A stretch of 44,205 nucleotides of DNA from Pseudomonas psychrophila HA-4. Its GTDB lineage: Bacteria > Pseudomonadota > Gammaproteobacteria > Pseudomonadales > Pseudomonadaceae. The stretch spans positions 1-44,205 of the forward strand of contig NZ_ALJC01000119.1 in assembly GCF_000282975.1 (NCBI RefSeq). The letters run 5' to 3'. Shown here piece after piece: positions 32,592-41,133 of this stretch. Within the stretch, counting starts at the first letter, position 1. Each line of letters opens with the position of its first letter. The notes under the pieces are model-generated. The model made no database searches and was not told where the DNA came from. It worked only from the letters and a program-made list of their open reading frames with translations. The position numbers and the translations under genes were made by a program.

Positions 32592-33332
32592 TTATCCCGT
32601 AAACCCTTGAAGCTTGAGTTCGATGGCCCGCGGGTTTTCGCCTTCGGCAATTGAGAGGATGCCTTCGAGCAGCATTTCGCGGTACAGCGATTGCCGCGCG
32701 GCAATGCCCTTGAGCTTGCTGGCAATAGGCAGCAATACCAAGTTGGCACTGGCCACCCCGTAAATGGTTGCCACAAAGGCCACGGCAATCCCGCTGCCCA
32801 ATTGGGTCGGGTCTGCCAGATTGCCCATTACATGGATCAAGCCCATGACGGCACCAATGATGCCGATGGTGGGCGCATAGCCGCCCATGCATTCAAAGAC
32901 TTTGGCAGCGTCGATATCGCGGCTTTCCTGGGTCATGTAATCAACCTCCAGCACGCTGCGAATGGCCTCGGGCTCAACCCCATCGACCAGCAACTGCAGG
33001 CCTTTGCGCGCATAACTGTCAGGCTCGGCGTCGGCCACGCCTTCAAGGCCGAGCAAGCCTTCCTTGCGTGCCGTGAGGCTCCAGTTGACGACCCGGTCGA
33101 CCCCGCCTGCCATGTCGATGTGCGGCGGAAACAAAATCCAGCCCACGGTCTGTATGGCCCGTTTGAAAGCGCTCATGGGTGACTGCAATAACGCCGCACC
33201 GATGGTGCCGCCGAGTACGATCAGCGCTGCCGGACCGTTGGCCAGGGCTCCAAAGTGCCCTCCTTCCAGATAGTTGCCGCCAATAATCGCGACAAAGGCC
33301 ATGATGATTCCGATCAGGCTAAGGACGTCCAT
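32592..33332 (-). CDS. motC: Flagellar stator protein MotC (MotA-like)
   Basis: A 246-residue MotA-family protein with four membrane spans: two at the N-terminus (LSLIGIIMAFVAIIGGNYLEGG and an ALIVLGGTIGAALL segment) and two after the cytoplasmic loop (GGYAPTIGIIGAVMGLIHVMGNL, GIAVAFVATIYGVASANLVLLPIA). The cytoplasmic loop carries the charged residues that contact FliG. The ATG at 33332 shares one base with the cheB stop (TAATG), so the stator genes are translationally coupled to cheB. Confidence 0.94.
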   Translation of the reverse strand: MDVLSLIGIIMAFVAIIGGNYLEGGHFGALANGPAALIVLGGTIGAALLQSPMSAFKRAIQTVGWILFPPHIDMAGGVDRVVNWSLTARKEGLLGLEGVADAEPDSYARKGLQLLVDGVEPEAIRSVLEVDYMTQESRDIDAAKVFECMGGYAPTIGIIGAVMGLIHVMGNLADPTQLGSGIAVAFVATIYGVASANLVLLPIASKLKGIAARQSLYREMLLEGILSIAEGENPRAIELKLQGFTG

Positions 33333-34474
33333 TAATGACAGGCCTCAATCAGATGCCGCCCCATGTCGTCGAGGCTGTATACCGCGTCCGCCAGACCGGC
33401 TTTAACAATGGCCATGGGCATGCCGTAAATCACACAGCTCGCTTCGTCTTGCGCCCACACCTGACTGCCGCCCTGTTTGAGCAGGCGCGCACCCTCGCGA
33501 CCGTCCGCGCCCATGCCCGTCAAAACCACCGCCAAAACTTTGTCACCATAAGACTTAGCCGCAGAACCAAAGGTGATATCGACACACGGCTTGTAGTTCA
33601 GACGCTCATCGCCTGGCAGGATTCTGACCGTGCCGCGGCCGTCGATCATCATTTGCTTGCCGCCAGGCGCCAGCAAGGCCAGACCTGGGCGCAAGGTATC
33701 ACCGTCTTCAGCCTCCTTGACGCTGATGCGGCACAGTTTGTCTAGGCGCTCGGCAAAAGCCTTGGTGAACGCCGCTGGCATGTGTTGCACCAACACGATG
33801 GGCGCCGGAAAGTTACCCGGCAATTGGGTCAATACCCGTTGCAACGCCACCGGGCCACCCGTGGAAGTGCCAATGGCCAGCAGCTTGTAGGCCTTTCGTT
33901 TTGGCGCCGGTGAATGGGGGACTGGCGCCGGGGCCGCGCGACTGGTAATCGGCGGGGTCCGCACAGGCGCCGGAGCGGCTACTGGCGTCGTAAAACCGCC
34001 GAGTGCCGGACGGCTAACCGGCGCAGGCGTGGGAGCAGGCACTGGCGTCGGCGCGCTGTAGCTGGGCAGACGCCGGTTACTGCGCGAAATGCTGTGTACT
34101 TTTTCGCACAGCATTTGTTTGACTTTGTCTGGGTTTCGCGAGATGTCTTCGAAGTTCTTCGGCAGGAAGTCCACCGCCCCAGCGTCCAGCGCATCGAGCG
34201 TTACCCGGGCGCCTTCGTGGGTCAGCGAAGAAAACATCAATACCGGCGTCGGACAGCGCTGCATGATGTGACGCACAGCGGTGATGCCGTCCATCAACGG
34301 CATTTCGTAATCCATGGTGATCACGTCGGGCTTGAGCGCCAGCGCCTGATCGATGGCTTCCTTGCCATTCGTGGCGGTGCCGATCACCTGAATTGTCGGG
34401 TCAGCGGACAAAATTTCCGAGACACGGCGGCGGAAAAAACCAGAATCGTCCACCACCAGGACCTTGACTACCAT
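33332..34474 (-). CDS. cheB: Chemotaxis methylesterase CheB
   Basis: A 380-residue response regulator plus methylesterase/deamidase. The receiver domain has Asp55 as the phosphorylation site (VITMDYEMPLMDG). A Pro/Ala-rich linker follows (about residues 140-190, PTPVPAPTPAPVSRP). In the catalytic domain, Ser lies in GTSTGGPVALQ, His in VLVQHMPAAFTKAFAERL and Asp in LTGMGADGREGARLL. The ATG at 34474 follows CGGAG; the longer open frame adds 31 Cys/Pro-rich residues and is rejected. It removes methyl groups from chemoreceptors after activation by CheA. Confidence 0.95.
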   Translation of the reverse strand: MVVKVLVVDDSGFFRRRVSEILSADPTIQVIGTATNGKEAIDQALALKPDVITMDYEMPLMDGITAVRHIMQRCPTPVLMFSSLTHEGARVTLDALDAGAVDFLPKNFEDISRNPDKVKQMLCEKVHSISRSNRRLPSYSAPTPVPAPTPAPVSRPALGGFTTPVAAPAPVRTPPITSRAAPAPVPHSPAPKRKAYKLLAIGTSTGGPVALQRVLTQLPGNFPAPIVLVQHMPAAFTKAFAERLDKLCRISVKEAEDGDTLRPGLALLAPGGKQMMIDGRGTVRILPGDERLNYKPCVDITFGSAAKSYGDKVLAVVLTGMGADGREGARLLKQGGSQVWAQDEASCVIYGMPMAIVKAGLADAVYSLDDMGRHLIEACH

Positions 34475-34523
34475 AAACACTCCGTTAGGCGGCGTGGGGC
34501 ACCAGCGCCCCGCGCGACCAGAA

Positions 34524-36749
34524 TCAAATACGCCGTGAGGCGTAGTGCTTGAGCATGCTCGGCACATCCAGGATCAAGGCAATACGACCGTCACCGGTAA
34601 TGGTGGCGCCCGACATGCCAGGCGTGCCCTGAAGCATTTTGCCCAACGGTTTGATGACCACTTCTTCCTGGCCAACCAGTTGATCAACCACAAAGCCGAT
34701 GCGCTGGGTGCCCACCGACAAAATCACCACATGCCCTTCGCGTTGCTCTTCGTGCTCGGCCGAAGCCACCAGCCAACGCTTGAGGTAAAACAACGGCAGC
34801 GCTTTGTCGCGCACGATCACTACTTCTTGACCATCGACCACGTTGGTACGCGACAGGTCGAGGTGAAAGATTTCGTTGACGTTAACCAGCGGGAAAGCAA
34901 ACGCCTGATTGCCCAGCATCACCATTAGCGTCGGCATGATCGCCAGGGTCAGCGGCACCTTGATCACAATCTTCGAGCCTTTGCCCAGGGTCGACTCAAT
35001 GGCCAGCGAGCCGTTGAGTTGGGCGATTTTGGTTTTCACCACGTCCATGCCCACGCCACGGCCAGACACATCGGAAATCTCGGTTTTGGTCGAGAAGCCA
35101 GGCGCAAAAATCAAGTTATAGCAATCGTTGTCGCTCAGGCGGTCGGCAGCGTCTTTGTCCATCAAGCCTTTTTTGACGGCAATGGCGCGCAGCACATTGG
35201 CGTCCATGCCTTTGCCGTCATCCGAGATCGATAGCAGGATATGGTCGCCTTCCTGCTCGGCCGACAGAATCACTCGCCCACAACGCTGCTTGCCAGCGGC
35301 TTCACGCTCTTCCGGGGTTTCGCAACCATGGTCGACTGCGTTACGCACCAAGTGCACCAATGGATCGGCCAGCGCCTCAACCAAGTTTTTGTCGAGGTCG
35401 GTTTCTTCGCCCACCAGTTCCAGGCTGATTTCTTTTTTCAGTTGGCGCGCCAAATCGCGTACCAGACGTGGGAAGCGACCGAAGACTTTCTTGATCGGTT
35501 GCATCCGGGTCTTCATGACCGAGGTTTGCAGGTCAGCGGTGACCACATCGAGATTAGACAACGCCTTGGCCATGGCTTCGTCGTGACTGTTGAGGCCCAG
35601 ACGTACCAATCGGTTACGCACCAGCACCAGCTCGCCCACCATGTTCATGATTTCGTCGAGCCGTGCGGTGTCGACCCGCACGGTGGTTTCGGCCTCGGAG
35701 GCGGTCGGTTTCTCTGCCGGAGGAGCCGTTGCACGCGCGGGCGCAGAACGCGGCGCACCCGCGTTGGTGTCAGGTTTTTTTGCGACCGGCGCGGCAACAG
35801 CCACAGGCGCCGGGGCTATCGCCGCCGCAACAGCCGGGCTTTGGGCCGAGAACTTACCTTTGCCGTGCAGCTCGTCGAGCAACGCTTCAAATTCGTGATC
35901 GCTGATGTGATCGGGGTGCGTCTCGGGGGCCAGCTCAGTCGGCCCGGCCGCTACCTCCGTTGGCGCAGTCGCAACGGCGTCTAGCGCATCAGCACTGAAC
36001 GAACCCTTGCCATGCAACTGATCAAGCAAGGCTTCAAATTCGTCGTCAGTGATCTCATTGCTGGCGGCCACGGGCTCAGCGGGTGCAACACCCGGCGCGG
36101 TCCGGGAAACAGCATCCGGGGAGAACCGGCCTTTACCATGCAATTGGTCAAGCAATGACTCGAACTCGGCGTCGCTGATTTCGTCGTTAAGCGGGGCAAC
36201 TTCAGTGGCCGCAGTCACGTGCTCTGCGTCAGCCTTGACTGCGTTCAGCGAGTCGAGCAGCAGCTCAAATTCGTTGTCAGTGATATCGACGATGTCGTTG
36301 CTTGGCGTGCTTGCCACTGCCGCTGCAACGGGCTCTGGTGCAGCTGACACCTGAGTCGTAGCGGGCTCAGCCAGTCGCGCCAGCGCCGCAAGCAGCTCGG
36401 GTGTGGCCGCAGTAATCGGGCTGCGTTCGCGTACTTGCGCAAACATCCCGTTGACCGCGTCCAGCGCCTCAAGCACCACGTCCATCAGCTCCGAGTCGAC
36501 GCCGCGCTCACCCTTGCGCAGGATGTCGAAGACGTTTTCGGCAATGTGGCAGCACTCCACCAGCTCATTGAGCTGCAAGAAGCCGGCGCCCCCTTTTACA
36601 GTGTGAAAACCGCGAAAAATAGCATTGAGCAAGTCTGCATCATCCGGTCGGCTTTCCAGCTCAACCAGTTGTTCGGACAGCAACTCTAAAATTTCGCCGG
36701 CTTCAACCAGAAAATCCTGAAGGATTTCTTCATCGGCGCCGAAGCTCAT
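34524..36749 (-). CDS. cheA: Chemotaxis histidine kinase CheA with repeated linker motifs
   Basis: 741 residues. P1 HPt: His49 in FHTVKGGAGF. Residues about 110-350 form an Ala/Pro/Glu-rich linker where a compact P2 domain would be. Four copies of an acidic motif lie here: DITDNEFELLLDSL, EISDAEFESLLDQLHGKG, EITDDEFEALLDQLHGKG and HISDHEFEALLDELHGKG (155-169, 190-207, 232-249, 281-298). P3 dimerisation runs from about 355. The P4 kinase has HLVRNAVDHGCETPEER (N box), SDDGKGMD (G1) and GRGVGMDVVKT (G2). The P5 CheW-like domain runs from about 600. AAGGAG precedes the ATG at 36749. It phosphorylates CheY and CheB. Confidence 0.96.
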   Translation of the reverse strand: MSFGADEEILQDFLVEAGEILELLSEQLVELESRPDDADLLNAIFRGFHTVKGGAGFLQLNELVECCHIAENVFDILRKGERGVDSELMDVVLEALDAVNGMFAQVRERSPITAATPELLAALARLAEPATTQVSAAPEPVAAAVASTPSNDIVDITDNEFELLLDSLNAVKADAEHVTAATEVAPLNDEISDAEFESLLDQLHGKGRFSPDAVSRTAPGVAPAEPVAASNEITDDEFEALLDQLHGKGSFSADALDAVATAPTEVAAGPTELAPETHPDHISDHEFEALLDELHGKGKFSAQSPAVAAAIAPAPVAVAAPVAKKPDTNAGAPRSAPARATAPPAEKPTASEAETTVRVDTARLDEIMNMVGELVLVRNRLVRLGLNSHDEAMAKALSNLDVVTADLQTSVMKTRMQPIKKVFGRFPRLVRDLARQLKKEISLELVGEETDLDKNLVEALADPLVHLVRNAVDHGCETPEEREAAGKQRCGRVILSAEQEGDHILLSISDDGKGMDANVLRAIAVKKGLMDKDAADRLSDNDCYNLIFAPGFSTKTEISDVSGRGVGMDVVKTKIAQLNGSLAIESTLGKGSKIVIKVPLTLAIMPTLMVMLGNQAFAFPLVNVNEIFHLDLSRTNVVDGQEVVIVRDKALPLFYLKRWLVASAEHEEQREGHVVILSVGTQRIGFVVDQLVGQEEVVIKPLGKMLQGTPGMSGATITGDGRIALILDVPSMLKHYASRRI

Positions 36750-36814
36750 GTACGTGCTCCTTGAAGTAGGGACTTTCAGCGCCGGACAACTGCGCCCGCA
36801 CGCCTACTCAAGAC

Positions 36815-37603
36815 CTAGAAACCTAAACTGGACAACAAATCGTCTACATCATCCTGGCCGGATACGACGTCACTACGCTTATCGGCATGAATCTGCGGAC
36901 CTTCACCCTTAGCTAGGTTTTTTTGCGAATTATTTTCAGCACGCAGCGCATCACGGTCATGTTCGATCCCGGCGAAGCGATCGACTTGGCTGGCCATCAG
37001 CACCAATTTGAGCAAATTGCGTTCAACGTCCGTGACCAACTGCGTGACGCGCTTGATCACCTGACCGGTGAGGTCTTGGTAATCCTGGGCCAGCAGAATG
37101 TCAGTCAGATTGCTGGAAACAATCTGCTGCTCGGCTTCACTTCGCGTCAAAAAACTGTCAACCCGATGCGCCAGCTCACGAAACTCTTGCGCACCGACTT
37201 CACGGCGCATGAATCGCCCCCAGTCGGCACTCAAGGCTTTGGCTTCCTGACCGAGGCCATTGACCAGCGGCGTACAGTGCTCGACCAGATCCATGGTCCG
37301 ATTGGCGGCGGCTTCCGTCAGCTTCACAACATAAGCCAAACGCTCAGTGGCATCCGTGATCTGCGACACTTCTTCAGCGCGCGGCATGGTCGGATCAATA
37401 TGAAAATCGACAATCGCGCTGTGCAATTCGCGCGTCAGCTTGCCGACTTCCCGGTACAGACCGCGATCACGGGTCTGGTTCAGCTCATGAATCAATTGCA
37501 CGGCGTCGCCAAACTGGCCTTTTTCCAGGCTTTCGACCAGTTCGTGAGCATGTTTTTTGAGGGTCGATTCAAACTCGCCCGTTGTTGAATCCATCTGCTC
37601 CAT
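36815..37603 (-). CDS. cheZ: CheY-phosphate phosphatase CheZ
   Basis: A 262-residue, mainly helical protein. The long four-helix bundle part includes the phosphatase-site segment DILLAQDYQDLTGQVIKR (about residues 168-185), which holds the conserved Gln that attacks phospho-CheY. A flexible linker leads to the C-terminal CheY-binding peptide DDVDDLLSSLGF. I use the ATG at 37603 (MEQMDSTTGE), preceded by a G-run; the open frame starts at a TTG eight codons earlier. It lies 20 nt after cheY and is probably cotranscribed with it. Confidence 0.94.
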   Translation of the reverse strand: MEQMDSTTGEFESTLKKHAHELVESLEKGQFGDAVQLIHELNQTRDRGLYREVGKLTRELHSAIVDFHIDPTMPRAEEVSQITDATERLAYVVKLTEAAANRTMDLVEHCTPLVNGLGQEAKALSADWGRFMRREVGAQEFRELAHRVDSFLTRSEAEQQIVSSNLTDILLAQDYQDLTGQVIKRVTQLVTDVERNLLKLVLMASQVDRFAGIEHDRDALRAENNSQKNLAKGEGPQIHADKRSDVVSGQDDVDDLLSSLGF

Positions 37604-37623
37604 TGCGCCCCCCAGGGAACCAT

Positions 37624-37995
37624 TCAACCGATGCGATCGAAGATCTTCTCGATCTTGTCTTTGAGTGCGATAGCGGTAAACGGCTTGACCACATAGCCGT
37701 TCACGCCAGCTTGAGCGGCTTCAATGATCTGCTCACGCTTGGCCTCGGCAGTCACCATCAGCACGGGCAAATGCTTAAGTTTTTCGTCCGCGCGTACATG
37801 GCGCAGCAGTTCGATACCGGTCATGCCAGGCATGTTCCAGTCAGTCACCAAAAAGTCGATGTGACCCAGATTGAGGATCGGAAGCGCAGTCGTGCCGTCA
37901 TCCGCCTCGACCGTGTTGGTGAACCCGAGGTCACGCAACAGGTTTTTAATGATCCGCCTCATCGTTGAAAAATCATCAACGATGAGGATTTTCAT
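37624..37995 (-). CDS. cheY: Chemotaxis response regulator CheY
   Basis: A 123-residue single receiver domain. The acidic pocket Asp residues are in ILIVDD (7-8), the phosphorylated Asp52 is in VTDWNMPG, the Thr switch is in VTAEAK and the Lys is in YVVKPFTA. The protein docks on the flagellar motor switch. ATG 37995 gives the standard MKILIVDD start. A strong GGAGGT lies about 16 nt upstream, which would suit a TTG four codons earlier (MDKNMKIL...) better; the exact start is therefore slightly uncertain. Confidence 0.95.
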   Translation of the reverse strand: MKILIVDDFSTMRRIIKNLLRDLGFTNTVEADDGTTALPILNLGHIDFLVTDWNMPGMTGIELLRHVRADEKLKHLPVLMVTAEAKREQIIEAAQAGVNGYVVKPFTAIALKDKIEKIFDRIG

Positions 37996-38122
37996 ATTCT
38001 TGTCCAATTCGACCTCCAAGCAGTCTTAAACGCGCCCTGTTTCTGAACGCGTCATTTCAATCAATTCGGTGCATTTAACAATCGATATGCCTGCGGCAGC
38101 GGCTACAGGATTTGCGTACGCC

Positions 38123-38863
38123 TTAGTGCGCTCGCCACTGGCCCAAACGCGCGCGCAAGCGTGCTGCGCACTGGCTGTGCAGTTGACTGACCCGCGACTC
38201 GCTCACCCCCAGCACCTCACCGATTTCCTTGAGGTTGAGTTCCTCGTCGTAATACAGCGCCAGCACCAGCCGTTCGCGCTCCGGCAATAGGCTGATGGCT
38301 TCGGCCAGCGCGGCCTGAAAGCGTTCATCTTCCAGGTCTCGCGACGGCTCAAGGTGAGCACTGGCGCCATCTTCATGCAGCCCTTCGTGTTCGCCGTCCT
38401 GCAACAGGTCGTCGAAACTGAACAGGCGGCTGCCCAGGGTGTCGTTCAAGATGGCGTAATAATCATCAAGGCTTAACTTAAGTTCGGCCGCAACTTCGTG
38501 ATCTTTAGCGTCACACCCGGTTTTAGCTTCAATTACCCGAATGGCATCACTGACCATGCGCGTATTGCGGTGCACCGAACGCGGCGCCCAGTCACCCTTG
38601 CGCACTTCATCGAGCATGGCGCCACGAATGCGGATACCCGCGTAGGTCTCAAAACTCGCGCCCTTGGTGGCGTCGTATTTGCTCGACACTTCAAGCAGGC
38701 CGATCATGCCAGCCTGAATCAGGTCGTCTACCTGCACGCTGGCGGGCAAACGCGCCAGCAGGTGATACGCAATGCGCTTAACCAGCGGCGCGTAGCGCTC
38801 TATCAGCTCATATTGGCTGTCACGCGACGGCTTGCTGTACATGCGATAGCCGCTGGCAGTCAT
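38123..38863 (-). CDS. fliA: Flagellar sigma factor FliA (sigma-28)
   Basis: A 246-residue sigma-70-family factor with region 2 (ERYAPLVKRIAYHLLARLPASVQVDDLIQAGMIGLLEVSSKYD...FETYAGIRIRGAMLDEVRKGDWAPRSVHR), region 3 and region 4 (LPERERLVLALYYDEELNLKEIGEVLGVSESRVSQLHSQCAARLRARL). It directs transcription of late flagellar and chemotaxis genes. The ATG at 38863 overlaps the fleN stop by one base (TAATG), so it is coupled to the anti-FleQ protein gene. Confidence 0.96.
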   Translation of the reverse strand: MTASGYRMYSKPSRDSQYELIERYAPLVKRIAYHLLARLPASVQVDDLIQAGMIGLLEVSSKYDATKGASFETYAGIRIRGAMLDEVRKGDWAPRSVHRNTRMVSDAIRVIEAKTGCDAKDHEVAAELKLSLDDYYAILNDTLGSRLFSFDDLLQDGEHEGLHEDGASAHLEPSRDLEDERFQAALAEAISLLPERERLVLALYYDEELNLKEIGEVLGVSESRVSQLHSQCAARLRARLGQWRAH

Positions 38864-39693
38864 TAGACCCGTCCCCCACCCGCTTGCTGTACCAAGCGCT
38901 CGACAAAGAATTCCAGATGACCACGCGGGTTAGCCGGCAACGGCCAGGTATCCACCTTCTGGGCAATGGCCTTAAACGCCAGCGAACACTTGGAACGCGG
39001 GAAAGCTTCGTACACAGCACGCTGCTTTTGCACAGCCTTACGAACACATTCGTCGTAGGGCACGGCGCCGACGTATTGCAGGGCCACGTCCAAGAAACGG
39101 TCAGTCACTTTGGTCAATTTGGCGAACAGATTGCGCCCTTCCTGAGGGCTCTGAGCCATGTTCGCCAACACCCGGAAGCGGTTCATGCCGTAGTCACGAT
39201 TGAGCAGCTTGATTAAGGCGTAGGCATCGGTGATTGAGGTCGGCTCGTCGCATACCACGAGCAGCACTTCCTGGGCGGCGCGCACAAAACTCACCACCGA
39301 CTCGCCAATCCCAGCGGCCGTGTCGATGACCAGCACATCCAGGTTATCGCTCAGATCGCTGAAGGCCTGAATCAGGCCCGCATGTTGCGCAGGGCTCAAG
39401 TGCACCATGCTCTGGGTGCCCGAAGCCGCTGGCACGATACGAATCCCACCGGGGCCTTGGAGCAATACGTCACGCAGCTCACAACGACCCTCGACCACAT
39501 CGGCCAGGGTAAATTTGGGGGTCAGGCCCAGCAGAACATCAACATTCGCCAACCCAAGGTCGGCGTCCATCAACATGACGCGCCGACCCATTTCGGCCAA
39601 TGCGATGGACAAATTGACTGACACATTAGTTTTACCGACGCCACCCTTGCCGCCGGTCACTGCGATCACCTGTACGGGATGCATGCTGCCCAT
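38863..39693 (-). CDS. fleN: Flagellar number regulator FleN (FlhG)
   Basis: A 276-residue MinD/ParA-type ATPase. The deviant Walker A is AVTGGKGGVGKTNVSVNL (residues 11-28), followed by MLMDADLGLANVDVLLGL and VLVIDTAAGIGESVVSFVRAAQEVLLV. In Pseudomonas it binds the master regulator FleQ and limits flagellar number, working against FlhF. The start is ATG 39693 (MGSMHPVQVI); the second Met three codons in is possible. Confidence 0.96.
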   Translation of the reverse strand: MGSMHPVQVIAVTGGKGGVGKTNVSVNLSIALAEMGRRVMLMDADLGLANVDVLLGLTPKFTLADVVEGRCELRDVLLQGPGGIRIVPAASGTQSMVHLSPAQHAGLIQAFSDLSDNLDVLVIDTAAGIGESVVSFVRAAQEVLLVVCDEPTSITDAYALIKLLNRDYGMNRFRVLANMAQSPQEGRNLFAKLTKVTDRFLDVALQYVGAVPYDECVRKAVQKQRAVYEAFPRSKCSLAFKAIAQKVDTWPLPANPRGHLEFFVERLVQQAGGGRV

Positions 39694-39808
39694 GATCTTT
39701 TTTACCTTGTCTTACTTAGACGCGGCTACAGAGACTGCTGCGTGTTCCCCAGGAACAACACCGTGCAGACCATCAATGTAGGTACATTGCAACGTAATCA
39801 TCGCTACC

Positions 39809-41122
39809 TCAGCCAACCCGTTTGGGCGGGCTGTGGTAGATATCAGCGAACATATCGGCCATGGCTTCTTCGCTGGGTTCTTCTTGCATTTGCACACTGA
39901 CGGCCCGACTAACCAATTGGTGACGACGCGGCAGGTGAAGGTCGTCGGGGATCCGTGGACCATCGGTGAGATACGCCACCGGCAACGCGTGACCGATTGC
40001 CAAGCTCAACACCTCGCCCAGACTCGCCGTTTCATCCAGTTTGGTAAGAATGCAACCCGCCAGCCCGCAGCGTTTGTAACTGAGATAAGCCGCCGCCAGG
40101 ACTTGTTTCTGGCTGGTCGTGGCCAACACGAGGTAGTTGCGCGCCTTGATCCCGCGCCCCGCGAGGCTATCGAGTTGCAGGCGCAGCGCCGGGTCGCTGG
40201 CTTGCAGGCCCGCGGTATCAACCAGCACCACGCGCTTGCGCACCAGCGGCTCAAGGGTTTGGCCCAACGACTGGCCGGGGGCCACGTGGGTCACCGGTAC
40301 ATTCAAAATGCGCCCCAGGGTTTTAAGCTGCTCCTGGGCGCCGATACGAAAGCTATCCATGCTCACCAATGCGATATTTTGCGCGCCGTACTTGAGTACA
40401 TAACGCGCCGCCAGCTTAGCCAGCGTTGTGGTTTTTCCCATGCCTGCGGGACCGACCATCGCGATCACGCCGCCCTCTTCAAGCGGCTCCAGCTCCGGGG
40501 TCGTAATCATGCGCGCCAGGTACGCCAACAACATCCGCCAGGCCTGACGCGGCTCATCTATCTGTGCCACTTGCGCCAACAAATCACGTGACAGCGGACC
40601 GGACAAACCGATGCGCTGCAAACGACGCCACAAGTTGGCCTGTTCGGGCCTTGAGCCTTGCAACTGGTTCCAGGCCAGCGAGCCCAGTTGCACTTCGAGC
40701 AACTCACGCAGGCCATTGAGCTCGTTGCGCATATTATCGAAAGCACGCTGATCAATCGACGCTGCAGGCGCGGGAAGCGGGCGCGGGGGTTCTACGAGTG
40801 TGGGCTCAATCAAGGGTTCGGCAGCCGTCAGCGGCAAGCCTGCGAACAATTGACGGCTCGCCTCGGCATCGCCCTCACCGCGCAGACTCAACTCAGCTTG
40901 GGCCGAGACAATCTTCGACTGGGTCTTGCGCAGCTCTTCTTCCAGTTCGACGTTGGGCACCCTAGGTGCCAGCGCGGACAGTTTGTAGTCCAGCGCCGCG
41001 GTCAACTCAACGCCACCCGCGATCCGGCGATTGCCAATAATGGCGGCATCAGCCCCCAATTCGTCCCGAATGAGTTTCATGGCCTGACGCATGTCGGCGG
41101 CGAAAAATCGCTTCACTTGCAT
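39809..41122 (-). CDS. flhF: Flagellar SRP-type GTPase FlhF
   Basis: A 437-residue protein that sets the polar site of flagellum assembly. N-terminal basic domain MQVKRFFAADMRQAMKLIRDELGADAAII, a Glu/Pro-rich middle, then an SRP-like NG GTPase: P-loop AMVGPAGMGKTTTLAKLAARYV, then LVSMDSFRIGAQEQLKTLG, VLVDTAGL and ILTKLDETASLGEVLSLAI. The ATG at 41122 lies 11 nt after flhA. A 115-nt gap separates it from fleN and holds nothing recognisable beyond a small TGTTCC/GGAACA hairpin. Confidence 0.95.
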   Translation of the reverse strand: MQVKRFFAADMRQAMKLIRDELGADAAIIGNRRIAGGVELTAALDYKLSALAPRVPNVELEEELRKTQSKIVSAQAELSLRGEGDAEASRQLFAGLPLTAAEPLIEPTLVEPPRPLPAPAASIDQRAFDNMRNELNGLRELLEVQLGSLAWNQLQGSRPEQANLWRRLQRIGLSGPLSRDLLAQVAQIDEPRQAWRMLLAYLARMITTPELEPLEEGGVIAMVGPAGMGKTTTLAKLAARYVLKYGAQNIALVSMDSFRIGAQEQLKTLGRILNVPVTHVAPGQSLGQTLEPLVRKRVVLVDTAGLQASDPALRLQLDSLAGRGIKARNYLVLATTSQKQVLAAAYLSYKRCGLAGCILTKLDETASLGEVLSLAIGHALPVAYLTDGPRIPDDLHLPRRHQLVSRAVSVQMQEEPSEEAMADMFADIYHSPPKRVG

Positions 41123-41133
41123 AAATCAAACCC

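Noticed and set aside
35241..35984. 247-codon open frame on the + strand
   Set aside because: It is the antisense shadow of cheA: no ribosome site, odd composition (His/Arg-rich), and the opposite strand encodes conserved CheA domains.
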